Shown here one piece after another: positions 7,380 through 20,638 of a stretch of 64,000 bases of DNA. The DNA comes from Vibrio sp. 14G-20 (GTDB taxonomy: Bacteria > Pseudomonadota > Gammaproteobacteria > Enterobacterales > Vibrionaceae), in NCBI RefSeq assembly GCF_026241515.1, contig NZ_JAPHPW010000023.1, forward strand, positions 1-64,000, read 5' to 3'. A program made the translations under genes and the position numbers. Below the pieces are notes generated by a model. It was not told where the DNA came from, ran no database searches, and saw only the letters and a program-made list of their open reading frames with translations. Position 1 is the first letter of the stretch; each line of letters starts with the position of its first letter.

Positions 7380-9941
7380 GTGAAAGCCGATCAAAAACAT
7401 ACTCCCATGATGCAGCAGTACCTAAAATTAAAAGCAGAAAATCCAGAAATTCTGCTGTTCTACCGCATGGGCGATTTCTACGAGCTTTTCTACGATGACG
7501 CTAAAAAAGCCTCTCAACTCCTCGATATTTCACTGACTAAGCGTGGTTCATCAAATGGTGAGCCGATTCCAATGGCGGGTGTTCCATACCATGCGGTTGA
7601 AGGTTACCTTGCGAAGTTAGTGCAGTTGGGCGAGTCCGTAGCGATTTGTGAGCAGATTGGTAATCCAGCAACTTCAAAGGGCCCGGTTGATCGCGCTGTC
7701 GTAAGAATTGTGACACCCGGCACCGTAACCGATGAAGCATTGCTTTCTGAGCGCGTTGATAACCTGATTGCCTCCATTTACCACCACAATGGAAAATTTG
7801 GCTACGCGACGCTTGATATTACTTCTGGCCGATTCCAGCTATGTGAGCCGGAAAACGAAGAAGCAATGGCGGCGGAGCTACAAAGAACGTCACCACGTGA
7901 GCTGCTATTCCCTGAAGATTTCGAACCCGTAAATTTGATGGCAAGTCGTAATGGCAATCGCCGTCGTCCAGTATGGGAATTTGAATTAGATACAGCGAAG
8001 CAACAACTCAACCAACAATTTGGTACTCGTGACCTAGTTGGTTTTGGCGTTGAAAGCGCAAAACTAGGTTTATGTGCGGCTGGTTGTTTGATCCAATACG
8101 TGAAAGACACGCAACGTACCGCTCTTCCACATATCCGTTCACTTACAATGGATAAGCAAGATCACTCAGTGATCCTTGATGCTGCGACTCGACGCAATCT
8201 AGAGATCACGCAAAATCTTGGTGGCGGTACAGACAACACCCTAGCCGAAGTGCTTGATCACACTGCGACAGCAATGGGCAGCCGTATGCTGAAGCGTTGG
8301 TTACATCAACCAATGCGCAATATCTCGGCACTTGACCAACGCCTAGATGCGATTGGTGAAATGAAAGATTTAGCTCTATTCACAGAGCTACAACCAACCT
8401 TAAAACAGATTGGTGATATCGAACGTATTCTTGCTCGATTAGCACTTCGCTCTGCTCGTCCTCGCGATATGGCACGACTTCGCCAAGCAATGGAATACTT
8501 GCCGGAGCTTGCAGAAACGCTGACGCAACTTAAGCACCCGTACCTGACTCAGCTTGCTCAGTATGCATCTCCTGTGGATGAAGTATCAGAACTGCTTGAG
8601 CGTGCTATCAAAGAAAACCCACCGGTGGTGATCCGCGATGGTGGTGTGATTGCAGAAGGCTACAATGCCGAGTTAGACGAATGGCGCGACCTTGCAGCGG
8701 GTGCAACCGAATTTCTTGATAAACTTGAGCAAGAAGAGCGCGAACGTCATGGCATCGACACGCTTAAAGTTGGCTACAACAACGTACACGGTTTCTTCAT
8801 TCAAGTAAGCCGCGGACAAAGCCATCTTGTGCCACCACACTATGTTCGTCGTCAAACGCTGAAAAATGCAGAACGCTACATTATTCCTGAGCTAAAAGAG
8901 CACGAAGACAAAGTTCTCAGCTCTAAATCGAAAGCCCTAGCTATCGAGAAAAAGTTGTGGGATGAGTTGTTTGATTTGTTACTGCCTTATCTAGAGCGAC
9001 TACAAAACATCGCTTCTTCAATATCTCAGCTGGATGTTCTACAAAACTTAGCTGAACGTGCAGACACCCTTGATTACTGTCGTCCAACTATGACAGAGTC
9101 TGCTGGTGTTCAAATTCAGGCGGGCCGTCACCCCGTTGTTGAACAAGTAATGGACGAACCGTTTATTGCGAACCCTATCGACCTCAATGATCAACGTAAG
9201 ATGCTGATCATCACAGGTCCAAACATGGGTGGTAAGTCGACCTACATGCGTCAAACAGCCCTTATTGCGCTGATGGCTCATATCGGTTGTTATGTTCCAG
9301 CAGAAAGCGCGACGATTGGTTCTATCGACCGTATCTTTACTCGTATTGGCGCATCCGATGATTTGGCTTCGGGTCGTTCAACCTTCATGGTTGAGATGAC
9401 CGAAACCGCGAATATTCTGCACAACGCAACACCAAATAGCCTTGTGTTAATGGATGAAATTGGTCGCGGTACCAGTACTTACGATGGTCTATCTCTGGCT
9501 TGGGCAAGTGCTGAATGGCTCGCCAATCAAATCAATGCGATGACGCTATTTGCAACGCACTACTTTGAGCTAACTGAACTGCCGAACCAACTGCCAACAT
9601 TGGCAAATGTGCACTTGGACGCGGTTGAACACGGCGACAGCATTGCCTTTATGCACGCAGTTCAAGAAGGTGCAGCAAGTAAATCTTACGGTCTTGCGGT
9701 TGCTGGATTGGCTGGCGTACCTAAAGCGGTGATCAAAAACGCACGTGCGAAGCTGACTCAACTAGAAGCGTTAAGTATTGAGTCTCCGACATCAAAGCCA
9801 AGTGGTGTCGATATCGCGAACCAACTTAGCCTGATCCCTGAACCGAGTGAAGTGGAGCAAGCACTAGCGAATGTTGATCCTGATGATCTAACCCCTCGCC
9901 AAGCATTAGAAGAACTTTATCGCTTGAAGAAGCTGCTTTAG
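7380..9941 (+). CDS. mutS: DNA mismatch repair protein MutS
   Basis: Recognises mismatches and recruits MutL. From the GTG at 7380 the protein is 853 residues, the same as E. coli MutS. The mismatch-wedge motif F33-Y34-E35 lies in the N-terminal domain, the Walker [10 protein letters not shown] starts at residue 613, and the signature [13 protein letters not shown] follows. The frame stays open 54 codons further upstream, but that stretch has no family resemblance and crosses the pncC start, so I prefer GTG with an AAGAAG upstream. It converges with rpoS, a neighbourhood common in gammaproteobacteria. Confidence 0.95.
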   Translation: MKADQKHTPMMQQYLKLKAENPEILLFYRMGDFYELFYDDAKKASQLLDISLTKRGSSNGEPIPMAGVPYHAVEGYLAKLVQLGESVAICEQIGNPATSKGPVDRAVVRIVTPGTVTDEALLSERVDNLIASIYHHNGKFGYATLDITSGRFQLCEPENEEAMAAELQRTSPRELLFPEDFEPVNLMASRNGNRRRPVWEFELDTAKQQLNQQFGTRDLVGFGVESAKLGLCAAGCLIQYVKDTQRTALPHIRSLTMDKQDHSVILDAATRRNLEITQNLGGGTDNTLAEVLDHTATAMGSRMLKRWLHQPMRNISALDQRLDAIGEMKDLALFTELQPTLKQIGDIERILARLALRSARPRDMARLRQAMEYLPELAETLTQLKHPYLTQLAQYASPVDEVSELLERAIKENPPVVIRDGGVIAEGYNAELDEWRDLAAGATEFLDKLEQEERERHGIDTLKVGYNNVHGFFIQVSRGQSHLVPPHYVRRQTLKNAERYIIPELKEHEDKVLSSKSKALAIEKKLWDELFDLLLPYLERLQNIASSISQLDVLQNLAERADTLDYCRPTMTESAGVQIQAGRHPVVEQVMDEPFIANPIDLNDQRKMLIITGPNMGGKSTYMRQTALIALMAHIGCYVPAESATIGSIDRIFTRIGASDDLASGRSTFMVEMTETANILHNATPNSLVLMDEIGRGTSTYDGLSLAWASAEWLANQINAMTLFATHYFELTELPNQLPTLANVHLDAVEHGDSIAFMHAVQEGAASKSYGLAVAGLAGVPKAVIKNARAKLTQLEALSIESPTSKPSGVDIANQLSLIPEPSEVEQALANVDPDDLTPRQALEELYRLKKLL

Positions 9942-10014
9942 TCTCTTACCAAGTAGCTTGTTATTACCGTACTATTATTTTGATTAGACGGCATGGAATA
10001 CCAAAGCCACAAAC

Positions 10015-10046
10015 AAAAAACGCTGACTTAAAGTCAGCGTTTTTAT
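10015..10046. terminator. bidirectional terminator between mutS and rpoS
   Basis: AAAACGCTGACTT and AAGTCAGCGTTTT form a perfect stem with T runs on both strands. It is placed between two convergent genes and should stop transcription from either side. Confidence 0.88.
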
Positions 10047-10080
10047 TTGTCTTCTATTTAGAGAAACATCATCCGTTCAA

Positions 10081-11061
10081 TTAGTCGTTTTCAACGTTGA
10101 ACAGATTTTCCATATTCAAGCCTTGCTTGATTAGAATCTCACGTAGACGACGAAGACCTTCAACTTGGATTTGACGAACACGTTCACGAGTCAGGCTGAT
10201 TTCACGGCCTACTTCTTCTAATGTTGACGGTTCATAGCCAAGTAGTCCAAAGCGACGCGCAAGCACCTCTTTCTGCTTCGGATTCAGCTCATCAAGCCAG
10301 AAAATCAGTGAATTCTTGATATCGCTATCTTGAGTTGAAACTTCAGGATCTGAGTTGTTGATGTCCGGAATAATATCCAGTAGCGCTTTCTCACCATCAC
10401 CACCAATCGGCGTATCAACGGAGCTCACTCTTTCGTTTAGACGAAGCATCTTACTCACATCACCAACTGGTTTATCTAGCTTAGAAGCGATTTCTTCCGC
10501 CGTTGGTTCGTGGTCAAGTTTTTGTGATAGCTCTCGTGCAGTACGTAGGTAGATATTCAGCTCTTTCACAACATGAATTGGCAAACGGATAGTGCGAGTC
10601 TGATTCATTAACGCACGTTCAATGGTTTGACGAATCCACCATGTCGCGTAGGTTGAGAAGCGGAAGCCACGCTCTGGGTCAAACTTCTCTACCGCGCGAA
10701 TCAAACCTAGGTTGCCTTCTTCAATAAGATCGAGAAGTGCAAGGCCACGGTTGCTATAACGACGAGAAATTTTCACCACCAAACGCAGGTTACTTTCAAT
10801 CATGCGTTTGCGTGCTGCTTCATCACCGCGTAGAGCACGACGTGCATAAAGCACTTCTTCTTCAGCGGTTAATAGTGGTGAGAAACCGATTTCGCCTAGA
10901 TAGAGTTGAGTAGCATCTAAACTTTTAGATGTAACTTCAGTCTCTTCTTTCGTTTCGGCTTTCTTTTTGACTGTTCGTTTTGCTTTTCCAAGAGCTTCCG
11001 GTTCCGTGGTTGCTTGGTTAAGATCGAACTCTTCTTTGGTTACTGCATTGCTTATACTCAT
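10081..11061 (-). CDS. rpoS: stationary-phase sigma factor RpoS
   Basis: Alternative sigma factor for the general stress and stationary-phase response. The 326-residue product has region 1.2 ([17 protein letters not shown]), region 2 with core-binding and -10 recognition ([13 protein letters not shown]), region 3 and region 4 helix-turn-helix ([14 protein letters not shown]). The start at 11061 (MSISNAV) is chosen because a GGGAGG ribosome-binding site lies 5 bases upstream; an in-frame ATG nine codons earlier would swallow that site. The N-terminal 50 residues are Lys/Glu/Thr-rich and variable in Vibrio. In related bacteria the main rpoS promoter lies within nlpD. Confidence 0.96.
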   Translation of the reverse strand: MSISNAVTKEEFDLNQATTEPEALGKAKRTVKKKAETKEETEVTSKSLDATQLYLGEIGFSPLLTAEEEVLYARRALRGDEAARKRMIESNLRLVVKISRRYSNRGLALLDLIEEGNLGLIRAVEKFDPERGFRFSTYATWWIRQTIERALMNQTRTIRLPIHVVKELNIYLRTARELSQKLDHEPTAEEIASKLDKPVGDVSKMLRLNERVSSVDTPIGGDGEKALLDIIPDINNSDPEVSTQDSDIKNSLIFWLDELNPKQKEVLARRFGLLGYEPSTLEEVGREISLTRERVRQIQVEGLRRLREILIKQGLNMENLFNVEND

Positions 11062-11129
11062 AACGCCTCCCCCTGGCGAAATTAGCATGACATTACAACT
11101 TCATATGTCGCTAAATGACTGTGTCACTC

Positions 11130-11160
11130 AATACAATACGTTAATCATTCATATTGTATT
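11130..11160 (-). repeat. 9-bp inverted repeat in the rpoS leader
   Basis: AATACAATA (11130-11138) and TATTGTATT (11152-11160) are perfect inverted copies with a 13-base spacer. The repeat begins at the nlpD stop codon. No T tract follows on the minus strand, so it is unlikely to be a terminator. It would form a hairpin in any nlpD-internal rpoS transcript or could be a protein site. Confidence 0.6.
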
Positions 11161-12074
11161 TAAGGTAAATATCGTTTTGGATTAACTGATTTACCTTGGT
11201 AACGAATCTCAAAGTGCAGCATAACACTGCTGGCTCCAGAGCTTCCCATTGTTGCAATTTTCTGCCCTGGTTTCACACTTTGCCCTTCAGATACTAATAG
11301 TCGGTCGTTATGCGCGTATGCACTTAAGTAATTATCATTATGCTTCACAATCACTAGATTGCCGTAGCCTCGTAATGCATTACCCGAATAAACAACCGTT
11401 CCCCCTGCAGTAGATACTATTGGCTGACCTCGCTGTCCTGCTATGTCTATGCCTTTATTTCCTTGTTCGCCTACAGAGAAATTCTTGATTACTCTCCCTT
11501 TAGTTGGCCATAACCATTTGGATACTTTATCACTTGTTGGTTTGGTGGACGGTGTAACATTCTGTTTACCTTTAGACCCAACATACTCCTTTGATTTGGA
11601 TTGTTCAACCTTCTTTGGTGGATCTTTTTTCACCACTTTGGTGGTAGTTTGAACTGGGGCAGGTTTAGAGTTTTTGCTCGGTTCAGGTGTCGTTTTAGGT
11701 TTACTTGCTGCAGATGACGTTGTGGATGCCGCGACAGGCGCAGCAACTGCTGCTGCCGCTACTGTTGATTTACCATACGCTGGCGCATTATAGCTAGGAC
11801 GCCACAACTTAAGCTTCTGCCCTGGGTGGATCGTATATGGGGCAGACAACTTGTTGTAGCTGACTAGGTCATTCACGTCTTTATTAGTCACATAAGCGAT
11901 GAAATAAAGGGTGTCGCCTTTTTTCACTTCGTAGTAACTACCGCGATAGCTGCCACGATCAATCGAGGAGTATTTTTTATTTAAACTTGAAACTGGTGCA
12001 GGCGAATTCGCTGCACACCCAACAAGGGCACAGCTAAGCAGCAAAGTACTTACTTTTAACAACTTCGAACGCAT
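11160..12074 (-). CDS. nlpD: lipoprotein NlpD, murein hydrolase activator
   Basis: Outer-membrane lipoprotein that activates the amidase AmiC at the septum. The 304-residue product has a signal peptide ending in a lipobox with Cys20 (CALVGC), a LysM domain (YYEVKKGDTLYFIAYV onward), a long Ala/Pro/Lys/Thr linker and a C-terminal LytM (M23) domain. The LytM domain is degenerate: the first metal-ligand His is replaced (NKGID) and the later HxH reads MLHFE, matching a non-catalytic activator. Start taken as ATG 12074; an in-frame GTG five codons upstream lacks family support. Located between pcm and rpoS as usual. Confidence 0.95.
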   Translation of the reverse strand: MRSKLLKVSTLLLSCALVGCAANSPAPVSSLNKKYSSIDRGSYRGSYYEVKKGDTLYFIAYVTNKDVNDLVSYNKLSAPYTIHPGQKLKLWRPSYNAPAYGKSTVAAAAVAAPVAASTTSSAASKPKTTPEPSKNSKPAPVQTTTKVVKKDPPKKVEQSKSKEYVGSKGKQNVTPSTKPTSDKVSKWLWPTKGRVIKNFSVGEQGNKGIDIAGQRGQPIVSTAGGTVVYSGNALRGYGNLVIVKHNDNYLSAYAHNDRLLVSEGQSVKPGQKIATMGSSGASSVMLHFEIRYQGKSVNPKRYLP

Positions 12075-12109
12075 CGACTCTCTACCCACCTACACCATTA
12101 GTCTTGTTA

Positions 12110-12736
12110 TTAAGCTAGTTCACCAGGAACAAGAGGTACAAATCTCACCATCTCGATAACACTCGATAAAAACTCATCGCCGTGTCGAACGATCTTCAAT
12201 AGTTGCTGTTCGTCATCACCGACTGGAATCAGTAAACGGCCGCCATCTTTTAGTTGTTGCAGAAGCGCTTGAGGAATCGACTCTGCAGCTGCGGTGACAA
12301 TAATCGCATCAAAAGGGGCTTTTGAAGACCACCCTTGCCAACCATCACCATGTTTGGTTGAAATATTGTAGAAATCGAGTTGCTTCAACCTACGTTTAGC
12401 ATCCCATTGTAGAGACTTTATTCGTTCAACCGAATACACATGATCAACCAACTGAGCTAATACAGCAGTTTGATAACCAGAACCCGTGCCAATTTCCAAA
12501 ACGCGGCTATCTTGTTGTAGCTCAAGTAACTCTGTCATTTTAGCAACGATGTACGGCTGAGAGATCGTCTGCCCTTGTCCGATAGGCAGCGCATTATTAT
12601 CATAAGCTTGATGATACATGGCCTGTGACAAAAAACTCTCTCTTGGCAATTGGTAAATCGCATCAAGCACTTTCTGATCTTGAATGCCATTTTCAATCAG
12701 AAAAGTAACTAAGCGCTCTGCTTGTGGATTACTCAC
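12110..12736 (-). CDS. pcm: protein-L-isoaspartate O-methyltransferase
   Basis: Repairs isomerised aspartate residues in aged proteins using S-adenosylmethionine. The 208 residues equal the E. coli length. The SAM-binding motif [16 protein letters not shown] lies in the middle and the substrate-site region [11 protein letters not shown] precedes it. The GTG start at 12736 abuts the surE stop codon (TAAGTG), indicating translational coupling within the surE-pcm-nlpD-rpoS stress and repair block. Confidence 0.96.
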   Translation of the reverse strand: MSNPQAERLVTFLIENGIQDQKVLDAIYQLPRESFLSQAMYHQAYDNNALPIGQGQTISQPYIVAKMTELLELQQDSRVLEIGTGSGYQTAVLAQLVDHVYSVERIKSLQWDAKRRLKQLDFYNISTKHGDGWQGWSSKAPFDAIIVTAAAESIPQALLQQLKDGGRLLIPVGDDEQQLLKIVRHGDEFLSSVIEMVRFVPLVPGELA

Positions 12737-13480
12737 TTACTTCTCTCCTAACCATGTCGCCATCGTACCCAACGACTCATGCGCCGTTAAATCAACCTGT
12801 AGTGGTGTTACCGATACAAAACCATGCTCTATCGCATAAAAGTCCGTACCTTCGCCAGCATCTTGTTCTTTTCCCGGAGGACCAAGCCAATAGATGTCAT
12901 GCCCACGAGGATCTTTCTGCTTAATCATGTCTTCAGCATGATGACGAGCCCCTAAGCGCGTCACTTGAGTACCAGACAGTTGCTCCAATGCTAAGTCAGG
13001 AACATTAATGTTTAATAAACGATTGGTTGGGATTGGATTTGCTAAATGTTGTTCGACAATACGACGAGCTATAGTCGCCGCTGTCTTAAAATGTTTTTTT
13101 CCAACCAGAGAAAACGCCACTGACTGAACACCTAAAAAGTGCCCTTCCATTGCGGCTGCGACTGTACCCGAATAAAGCACATCGTCACCAAGGTTAGCAC
13201 CGTGATTAATTCCCGTTAATACCAGATCAGGCATGTCATTCTTTAGCAGTTCATTTAACGCAAAATGCACACAGTCTGTTGGTGTTCCTTGTACTGAATA
13301 GGTATTTTCGGCAATTTCTTGAACACGTAAAGGCTGTTCTAAAGTTAATGAATTTGAAGCGCCCGAGCGATTACGGTCAGGTGCAACAATGATAATTTCA
13401 GCAAGATCACGTAATTCATTGGCTAGCTCATGAATACCTTGAGCGTGCACACCATCATCGTTGCTGAGTAAAATCTTCAT
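12737..13480 (-). CDS. surE: 5'/3'-nucleotidase SurE
   Basis: Metal-dependent nucleotidase acting on nucleoside monophosphates and polyphosphate, linked to stationary-phase survival. The product from ATG 13480 is 247 residues and begins [10 protein letters not shown], with the metal ligands Asp8-Asp9, the SGASNS loop near 40 and [11 protein letters not shown] near 95. AAGGAT six to eight bases upstream supports this start over the longer frame. truD precedes it with an 80-base gap containing a 9-bp inverted repeat. Confidence 0.96.
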   Translation of the reverse strand: MKILLSNDDGVHAQGIHELANELRDLAEIIIVAPDRNRSGASNSLTLEQPLRVQEIAENTYSVQGTPTDCVHFALNELLKNDMPDLVLTGINHGANLGDDVLYSGTVAAAMEGHFLGVQSVAFSLVGKKHFKTAATIARRIVEQHLANPIPTNRLLNINVPDLALEQLSGTQVTRLGARHHAEDMIKQKDPRGHDIYWLGPPGKEQDAGEGTDFYAIEHGFVSVTPLQVDLTAHESLGTMATWLGEK

Positions 13481-13508
13481 CTTGTATCCTTTCTTTTGTA
13501 CCAATGCC

Positions 13509-13539
13509 AAGTCACTTAATTTCCGATATCAAGTGACTT
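13509..13539 (-). repeat. inverted repeat in the truD-surE spacer
   Basis: AAGTCACTT (13509-13517) and AAGTGACTT (13531-13539) are perfect inverted 9-mers with a 13-base loop. It is not followed by a T run. It may modulate downstream expression or transcript stability inside the operon. Confidence 0.55.
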
Positions 13540-13559
13540 CGCTCCAAGCAGAATCGTTA

Positions 13560-14603
13560 TTACTCGTAGCTTCTCTCTACGTGAACTTCTTCAACCAATT
13601 CACGAACAATAGCGGTTGCGAAACAACCCGTATCGAGAGAGAACTTAAGCGTGACATTGTCTTCGTTCACTTCCCAAGCTAAACCCATCGGCTTCAACGA
13701 AGCTTCACGACGATCATGCCGCATACGGTTGCCACAGATCAGAGCCATTAGATCCGGTTCAGCATCGAGGTGTTGCTGCTCTAAAGCTTGAGATGCATTC
13801 GTCGTCGGTAACGCATTATCTCCAGCTAAAGCAACAGTAATAAACGCAGAGCCGTTCGCGATGTCTTGGTTTACCGCTTCGATGTTATCCGCTGTTACCG
13901 CTAATTGAGCGCCGTCTTTCACGACAATATCGCCAATCAGTGCCGACGCAAACGCATCTTGCTCAATACGGTCAGAAAGAATTAAATTGTAGATCCAAGA
14001 ACGAGCGGCAGAAAGATACAAGCTGCGCTTATTCTGATTACGCGTACGAACGTTTTCACGACCCCAACGACGAGCTTCAGATAAGTTGTTACCTTCATTA
14101 CCAAAGCGCTGAGCTCCGAAGTAATTTGGCACGCCTACTTGAGCGACTTTTTCTAAACGCTTTACCACATCATCACTGTCTGTTACTTCAGACAAAGTCA
14201 GCTCAAATTGGTTGCCAATTAAATCGCCTGGACGTAACTTTTTGTTGTGGCGTGCTGTCGCCAAGATCTCAATGCTTGGGTATTGCGCGAGAAAAGCAGA
14301 AAAGTCAGGTTCACCCTTTGGTAAGTGCACGCTTAACCACTGCTCGGTAACCGCGTGACGGTCTTTCAAACCAGCCCAGCTCACGTCCTTCGACTTAACA
14401 CCGCAGGCTTTAGCCAGCTCATTTGCTACGAAGCTCGTATTTTCACCAGTTTTACGAATACGAACCATTAAATGCTCGCCTTCACCAGTAAACTCAAAAC
14501 CTAAGTCTTCATTAACGACAAAGTGTTCGGCTTTTGCTTTTAGTTTTGCTTTCGCAGTTGGTTTACCGTTTAGATAAGCCAATGAAGATAAAATATCTGA
14601 CAT
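13560..14603 (-). CDS. truD: tRNA pseudouridine(13) synthase TruD
   Basis: Forms pseudouridine 13 in tRNA-Glu. From ATG 14603 the product has 347 residues; the catalytic aspartate is D81 in AGLKDRHAVTEQW, and the conserved VPNYFGAQRFG motif follows. An in-frame GTG at 14633 overlaps the ispF stop but adds ten residues without homology. The proposed start has only a modest purine-rich site (GAAAAGAA). The ispF-truD-surE order is the same as in E. coli. Confidence 0.93.
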   Translation of the reverse strand: MSDILSSLAYLNGKPTAKAKLKAKAEHFVVNEDLGFEFTGEGEHLMVRIRKTGENTSFVANELAKACGVKSKDVSWAGLKDRHAVTEQWLSVHLPKGEPDFSAFLAQYPSIEILATARHNKKLRPGDLIGNQFELTLSEVTDSDDVVKRLEKVAQVGVPNYFGAQRFGNEGNNLSEARRWGRENVRTRNQNKRSLYLSAARSWIYNLILSDRIEQDAFASALIGDIVVKDGAQLAVTADNIEAVNQDIANGSAFITVALAGDNALPTTNASQALEQQHLDAEPDLMALICGNRMRHDRREASLKPMGLAWEVNEDNVTLKFSLDTGCFATAIVRELVEEVHVERSYE

Positions 14604-14625
14604 GCTGTTCTTTTCGTGTTGGTGC

Positions 14626-15108
14626 TTACGCACTTTTAGTAATTAGGACCACCGCTTCACATGCGATGCCCTCTTTGCGACCTGTAAAACCTAAACGCTC
14701 AGTTGTCGTCGCTTTTACATTCACATTGCTAATGCTGGTTTCTAAATCTTGTGCGATAGCGTGGCACATAGAGTCTATATGAGGCGCCATTTTAGGCGCT
14801 TGCGCCATGATAGTAATATCCGCATTACCAATCACATAACCTTGCTCTTTTACTCGACGGTACACATCTTTAAGCAATTCACGACTATCTGCGCCTTTCC
14901 ACTCATCATCTGTATCTGGGAAATGACGACCAATATCACCCGCAGCAATCGCACCCAGCAAAGCGTCACATAACGCATGAAGGGCAACATCACCGTCTGA
15001 GTGTGCGATAAGCCCTTGCTCGTAAGGAATGCTAACGCCACCAATAATTACCGGGCCTTCACCACCAAATTTGTGTACATCAAAGCCATGGCCAATACGA
15101 ATCATCAT
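14626..15108 (-). CDS. ispF: 2-C-methyl-D-erythritol 2,4-cyclodiphosphate synthase
   Basis: Fifth step of the methylerythritol phosphate route to isoprenoids, a zinc-dependent homotrimer. The 160 residues contain the metal-binding GHGFDVH near residues 6-12, [17 protein letters not shown] and the C-terminal [11 protein letters not shown]. The start codon overlaps the ispD stop (TAATG), so the two consecutive pathway enzymes are coupled. A second ATG directly after the first is an equally valid start. Confidence 0.97.
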   Translation of the reverse strand: MMIRIGHGFDVHKFGGEGPVIIGGVSIPYEQGLIAHSDGDVALHALCDALLGAIAAGDIGRHFPDTDDEWKGADSRELLKDVYRRVKEQGYVIGNADITIMAQAPKMAPHIDSMCHAIAQDLETSISNVNVKATTTERLGFTGRKEGIACEAVVLITKSA

Positions 15109-15809
15109 TATTCCTTATTCTGACTTAAATAGAACTCAGCCAAAGCCAAATCTTCAGGCTGAGTAATCTTAAAATTATCTGAACGCCCAGCAATCAATGC
15201 TGGTGATAAACCTTTCCACTCAAACGCAGAGGCCTCATCGGTAATCGAAACGCCTTGTTGCAAGGCCTCACTCAAGACTTTCCGTAAAGGCTTAGATCGA
15301 AACATCTGAGGGGTAAGCGCATGCCAAAGATCGACGCGATCGACCGTGTGTTCAATTTGTCCTTGAGCACCACGCTTCATTGTATCGCGAACCGGCGCTG
15401 CTAAAATTGCGCCCACATCATGGGTCATGGCCCCAGAGATCAGTTTGTCGATATCGCTCAATTGGATACAAGGCCTAGCGGCATCATGCACCATCACCCA
15501 ATCACTGAGTTGCTGTTGGGTAATATAATCCAGAGCAGAAAGTACCGAGTCAGCTCGTTCCGTTCCGCCGGACACTCTGATCACCTGTGGATTAAGGTTA
15601 AGCGGTAATTCAGGGTAATAAGGGTCATCATCGCTGACCGCTACCACGATTTTAGACACCTGCGGATGAGACAACAGTTTCTCAACCGTGTGCTCTAAAA
15701 TCGTTTTACCGTGAATTTGAAGATATTGCTTGGGACGGTCTGCCTTCATTCGGCTGCCGACGCCCGCAGCGGGGACCACTGCAATAACGCTTTGAAGTTG
15801 GTTCGACAT
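15108..15809 (-). CDS. ispD: 2-C-methyl-D-erythritol 4-phosphate cytidylyltransferase
   Basis: Transfers CMP to methylerythritol phosphate. The 233-residue product carries the nucleotide-binding [17 protein letters not shown] motif near its N-terminus, DAARPC in the centre and [10 protein letters not shown] later. It overlaps ftsB upstream and ispF downstream by single bases, giving the compact ftsB-ispD-ispF arrangement of gammaproteobacteria. Confidence 0.97.
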   Translation of the reverse strand: MSNQLQSVIAVVPAAGVGSRMKADRPKQYLQIHGKTILEHTVEKLLSHPQVSKIVVAVSDDDPYYPELPLNLNPQVIRVSGGTERADSVLSALDYITQQQLSDWVMVHDAARPCIQLSDIDKLISGAMTHDVGAILAAPVRDTMKRGAQGQIEHTVDRVDLWHALTPQMFRSKPLRKVLSEALQQGVSITDEASAFEWKGLSPALIAGRSDNFKITQPEDLALAEFYLSQNKE

Positions 15810-16090
15810 TAATGAGATTCCTCACCAATAATACGATAAAACGTTTCGCCTTCTTTCACCATCCCAAGTTCATGACGAGCGCGCTCTTCTATCGCGTCTA
15901 AGCCTTGGCGTAGATCGTCGATTTCTGCAAACATCTCAGCATTGCGAAGATGAAGCTTTTCATTTACTTGCTGTTGAACTTGGATTTCGTTGTTCACACC
16001 GTAGTAATCAGAAATACCATTTTTACCGAGCCACAGTGTGTGTTGTAGCCAGCCAAACACTATGAGCAGTACTAAAGCAAAAATTCGCAT
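15809..16090 (-). CDS. ftsB: cell division protein FtsB
   Basis: Small bitopic membrane protein of the FtsQLB divisome complex. The 93 residues comprise a single N-terminal membrane segment (about residues 3-18) and a periplasmic coiled coil (roughly 28-65). AAAGG lies five bases before the ATG. It heads the long minus-strand block that runs to rpoS and follows eno across an unusually long, repeat-containing spacer. Confidence 0.94.
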   Translation of the reverse strand: MRIFALVLLIVFGWLQHTLWLGKNGISDYYGVNNEIQVQQQVNEKLHLRNAEMFAEIDDLRQGLDAIEERARHELGMVKEGETFYRIIGEESH

Positions 16091-16223
16091 AACACCTTTC
16101 GCCGGTTGAAAAAGAAGGAACTAGAATAAGGCACATATATACCATAATGCGCTTATTGGTGCGAGATATGTGGAGTCAGGGAATCAATAAGTCGGAGAAT
16201 TATTGTTGTTCGAAACCTGTGAT

Positions 16224-16263
16224 GAGATTCCCGACGCCCTCCTCTGTCGGTCTGAAGAATGAC
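16224..16263 (+). repeat. intergenic palindromic repeat, copy A
   Basis: About 40 bases beginning GAGATTCCC and ending GAATGACC. It shares about 30 of 42 positions with copy C in the same orientation. Ends are imperfect inverted repeats (ATTCCC ... GAAT). It belongs to a small repeat family filling the ftsB-eno spacer. Confidence 0.55.
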
Positions 16264-16323
16264 CGATTCTATAAAAAATACAAACAAAAGAAGACAACGC
16301 ACCTTACCCACGACACATGCTCT

Positions 16324-16364
16324 CGTCATCCTCAAGAAGGAGGAACGACTGAATTGGGAATCTA
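16324..16364 (-). repeat. intergenic palindromic repeat, copy B, inverted
   Basis: In reverse complement this reads TAGATTCCC followed by a C/T-rich centre and GAGGATGACG. It is a more diverged member of the family, inverted relative to copies A and C. Confidence 0.45.
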
Positions 16365-16383
16365 TGGCGGTTAACGTAAACAG

Positions 16384-16423
16384 GAGATTCCCTATGCCTT
16401 CCTACGTCAGTCTAGGGAATGAG
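16384..16423 (+). repeat. intergenic palindromic repeat, copy C
   Basis: Begins GAGATTCCCTATGCC and ends AGGGAATGAG. The outer GATTCCCTA/TAGGGAAT arms are nearly perfect inverted repeats, so it can fold into a hairpin in RNA. The whole 16091-16487 spacer holds no convincing gene; short open frames there overlap the repeats. Confidence 0.55.
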
Positions 16424-16487
16424 GGGGTTTGGGTATCAAAAAGAGAGCTTTGGAACCTAGAGGTTCTTCATCTCACTTTTCTAAAGG

Positions 16488-16513
16488 CAAAAAAATACCC
16501 CGCATAAGCGAGG
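16488..16513 (-). terminator. eno terminator
   Basis: On the minus strand, CCTCGC, loop TTAT and GCGGGG form a stem followed by TATTTTTTT. It lies about 50 bases after the eno stop. Confidence 0.8.
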
Positions 16514-16561
16514 CATTCAAAGCTTAGATTAACAATTCCTTTGGTTTAAAAACCAGAGAGA

Positions 16562-17917
<1,356 letters not shown>

Positions 17918-17941
17918 TTACGCAGCTACCTGTATTCCTTT

Positions 17942-19654
<1,713 letters not shown>

Positions 19655-19732
19655 TTATCGCCACAACGTGAAATCTATCACACTGCTATTTTTTATTTTT
19701 TGCTTCAAATCAATTCATGATAAAAGCTTTGG

Positions 19733-20530
19733 TTATCTTTTCTCCGCCACCTTGACTTCATCCCACATGGAATCAAGCTGTTGTAGTGAAAAATCGGTCA
19801 AATTTTTATCTTGCTGACGAACTTTTTGTTCCACCCCTTTAAAGCGACGTGAAAACTTCAGATTGGCTTTGTTCAGCGCCGTTTCTGGATTTTTACCTAA
19901 ATGTCGCACCAAATTGACCGTCGCAAACAGCAAATCACCTAACTCTTCTTCAACCAAATCTTCGTTAGGTGTGACTTGAAGCGCCTCTTCCAGCACCTCG
20001 TCAACTTCCTCTAAAACCTTATCAGCGACTGAGCCAATCGAGTCCCAATCAAAGCCAAATTTCGCGACCTGTTTTTGAATCTTTGTAGCACGCGAAAGTG
20101 CAGGTAGAGAGTTTGGTATTGAGTCTAGAATACTTTCTTGAGTTTTGCCTGCTTGTGCTTTTTCTTTGGCTTTTTCCGCTTCCCAGTTGGCATTGATTTC
20201 TTCATCACTGGCAAACTCAGTATCAGAGAACACATGTGGGTGACGTCGTGTTAGCTTCTCATTGATGCCATCAACCACATCAGAGAACTCAAACAAGCCC
20301 TGCTCTTTTGCTAATTGACTATAGAAAATCACTTGAAACAACAGGTCGCCCAACTCTTCTTGTAGGTTCGGCCAGTCTTTGTTGTGAATCGCGTCCACCA
20401 CCTCGTAAGTCTCTTCGATAGTATGCGGGACAATTGTTTCAAAATTTTGTTTTAAATCCCAAGGACAGCCACCTTCTGGATCGCGCAGCTTAGTCATGAT
20501 CTGTTCAAGTTGTTCAATCGGGTGATTCAT
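19733..20530 (-). CDS. mazG: nucleoside triphosphate pyrophosphohydrolase MazG
   Basis: Hydrolyses NTPs and dNTPs to monophosphates; in E. coli it influences ppGpp level. The 265-residue product has two MazG repeats, the first with [20 protein letters not shown] and EELGDLLFQ, the second with [15 protein letters not shown]. The ATG at 20530 is preceded by AGGAAG; six extra residues from an upstream GTG would consume that site. It sits downstream of relA, as in E. coli, but with an ERIC-like element and a terminator in between. Confidence 0.95.
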   Translation of the reverse strand: MNHPIEQLEQIMTKLRDPEGGCPWDLKQNFETIVPHTIEETYEVVDAIHNKDWPNLQEELGDLLFQVIFYSQLAKEQGLFEFSDVVDGINEKLTRRHPHVFSDTEFASDEEINANWEAEKAKEKAQAGKTQESILDSIPNSLPALSRATKIQKQVAKFGFDWDSIGSVADKVLEEVDEVLEEALQVTPNEDLVEEELGDLLFATVNLVRHLGKNPETALNKANLKFSRRFKGVEQKVRQQDKNLTDFSLQQLDSMWDEVKVAEKR

Positions 20531-20587
20531 TGTTTTCTTCCTATTCACTGTCTTTGATTTTTAAATTTAAAACTTCACTAAAACTAA

Positions 20588-20624
20588 AACTAAAAAAGGT
20601 GAGTAGCCAAAACTACTCACCTTT
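20588..20624 (-). terminator. relA terminator
   Basis: AAAGGTGAGTAG (20595-20606) and CTACTCACCTTT (20613-20624) form a 12-bp stem with loop CCAAAA and a T-rich tail on the minus strand. It is 140 bases beyond the relA stop because an ERIC-like element occupies the gap. Confidence 0.85.
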
Positions 20625-20638
20625 GTTGATACTGTCTA

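Noticed and set aside
16147-16507. Short open frames of 60-82 codons in the ftsB-eno spacer
   Set aside because: They overlap the palindromic repeats, lack good ribosome-binding sites and look like no known protein.
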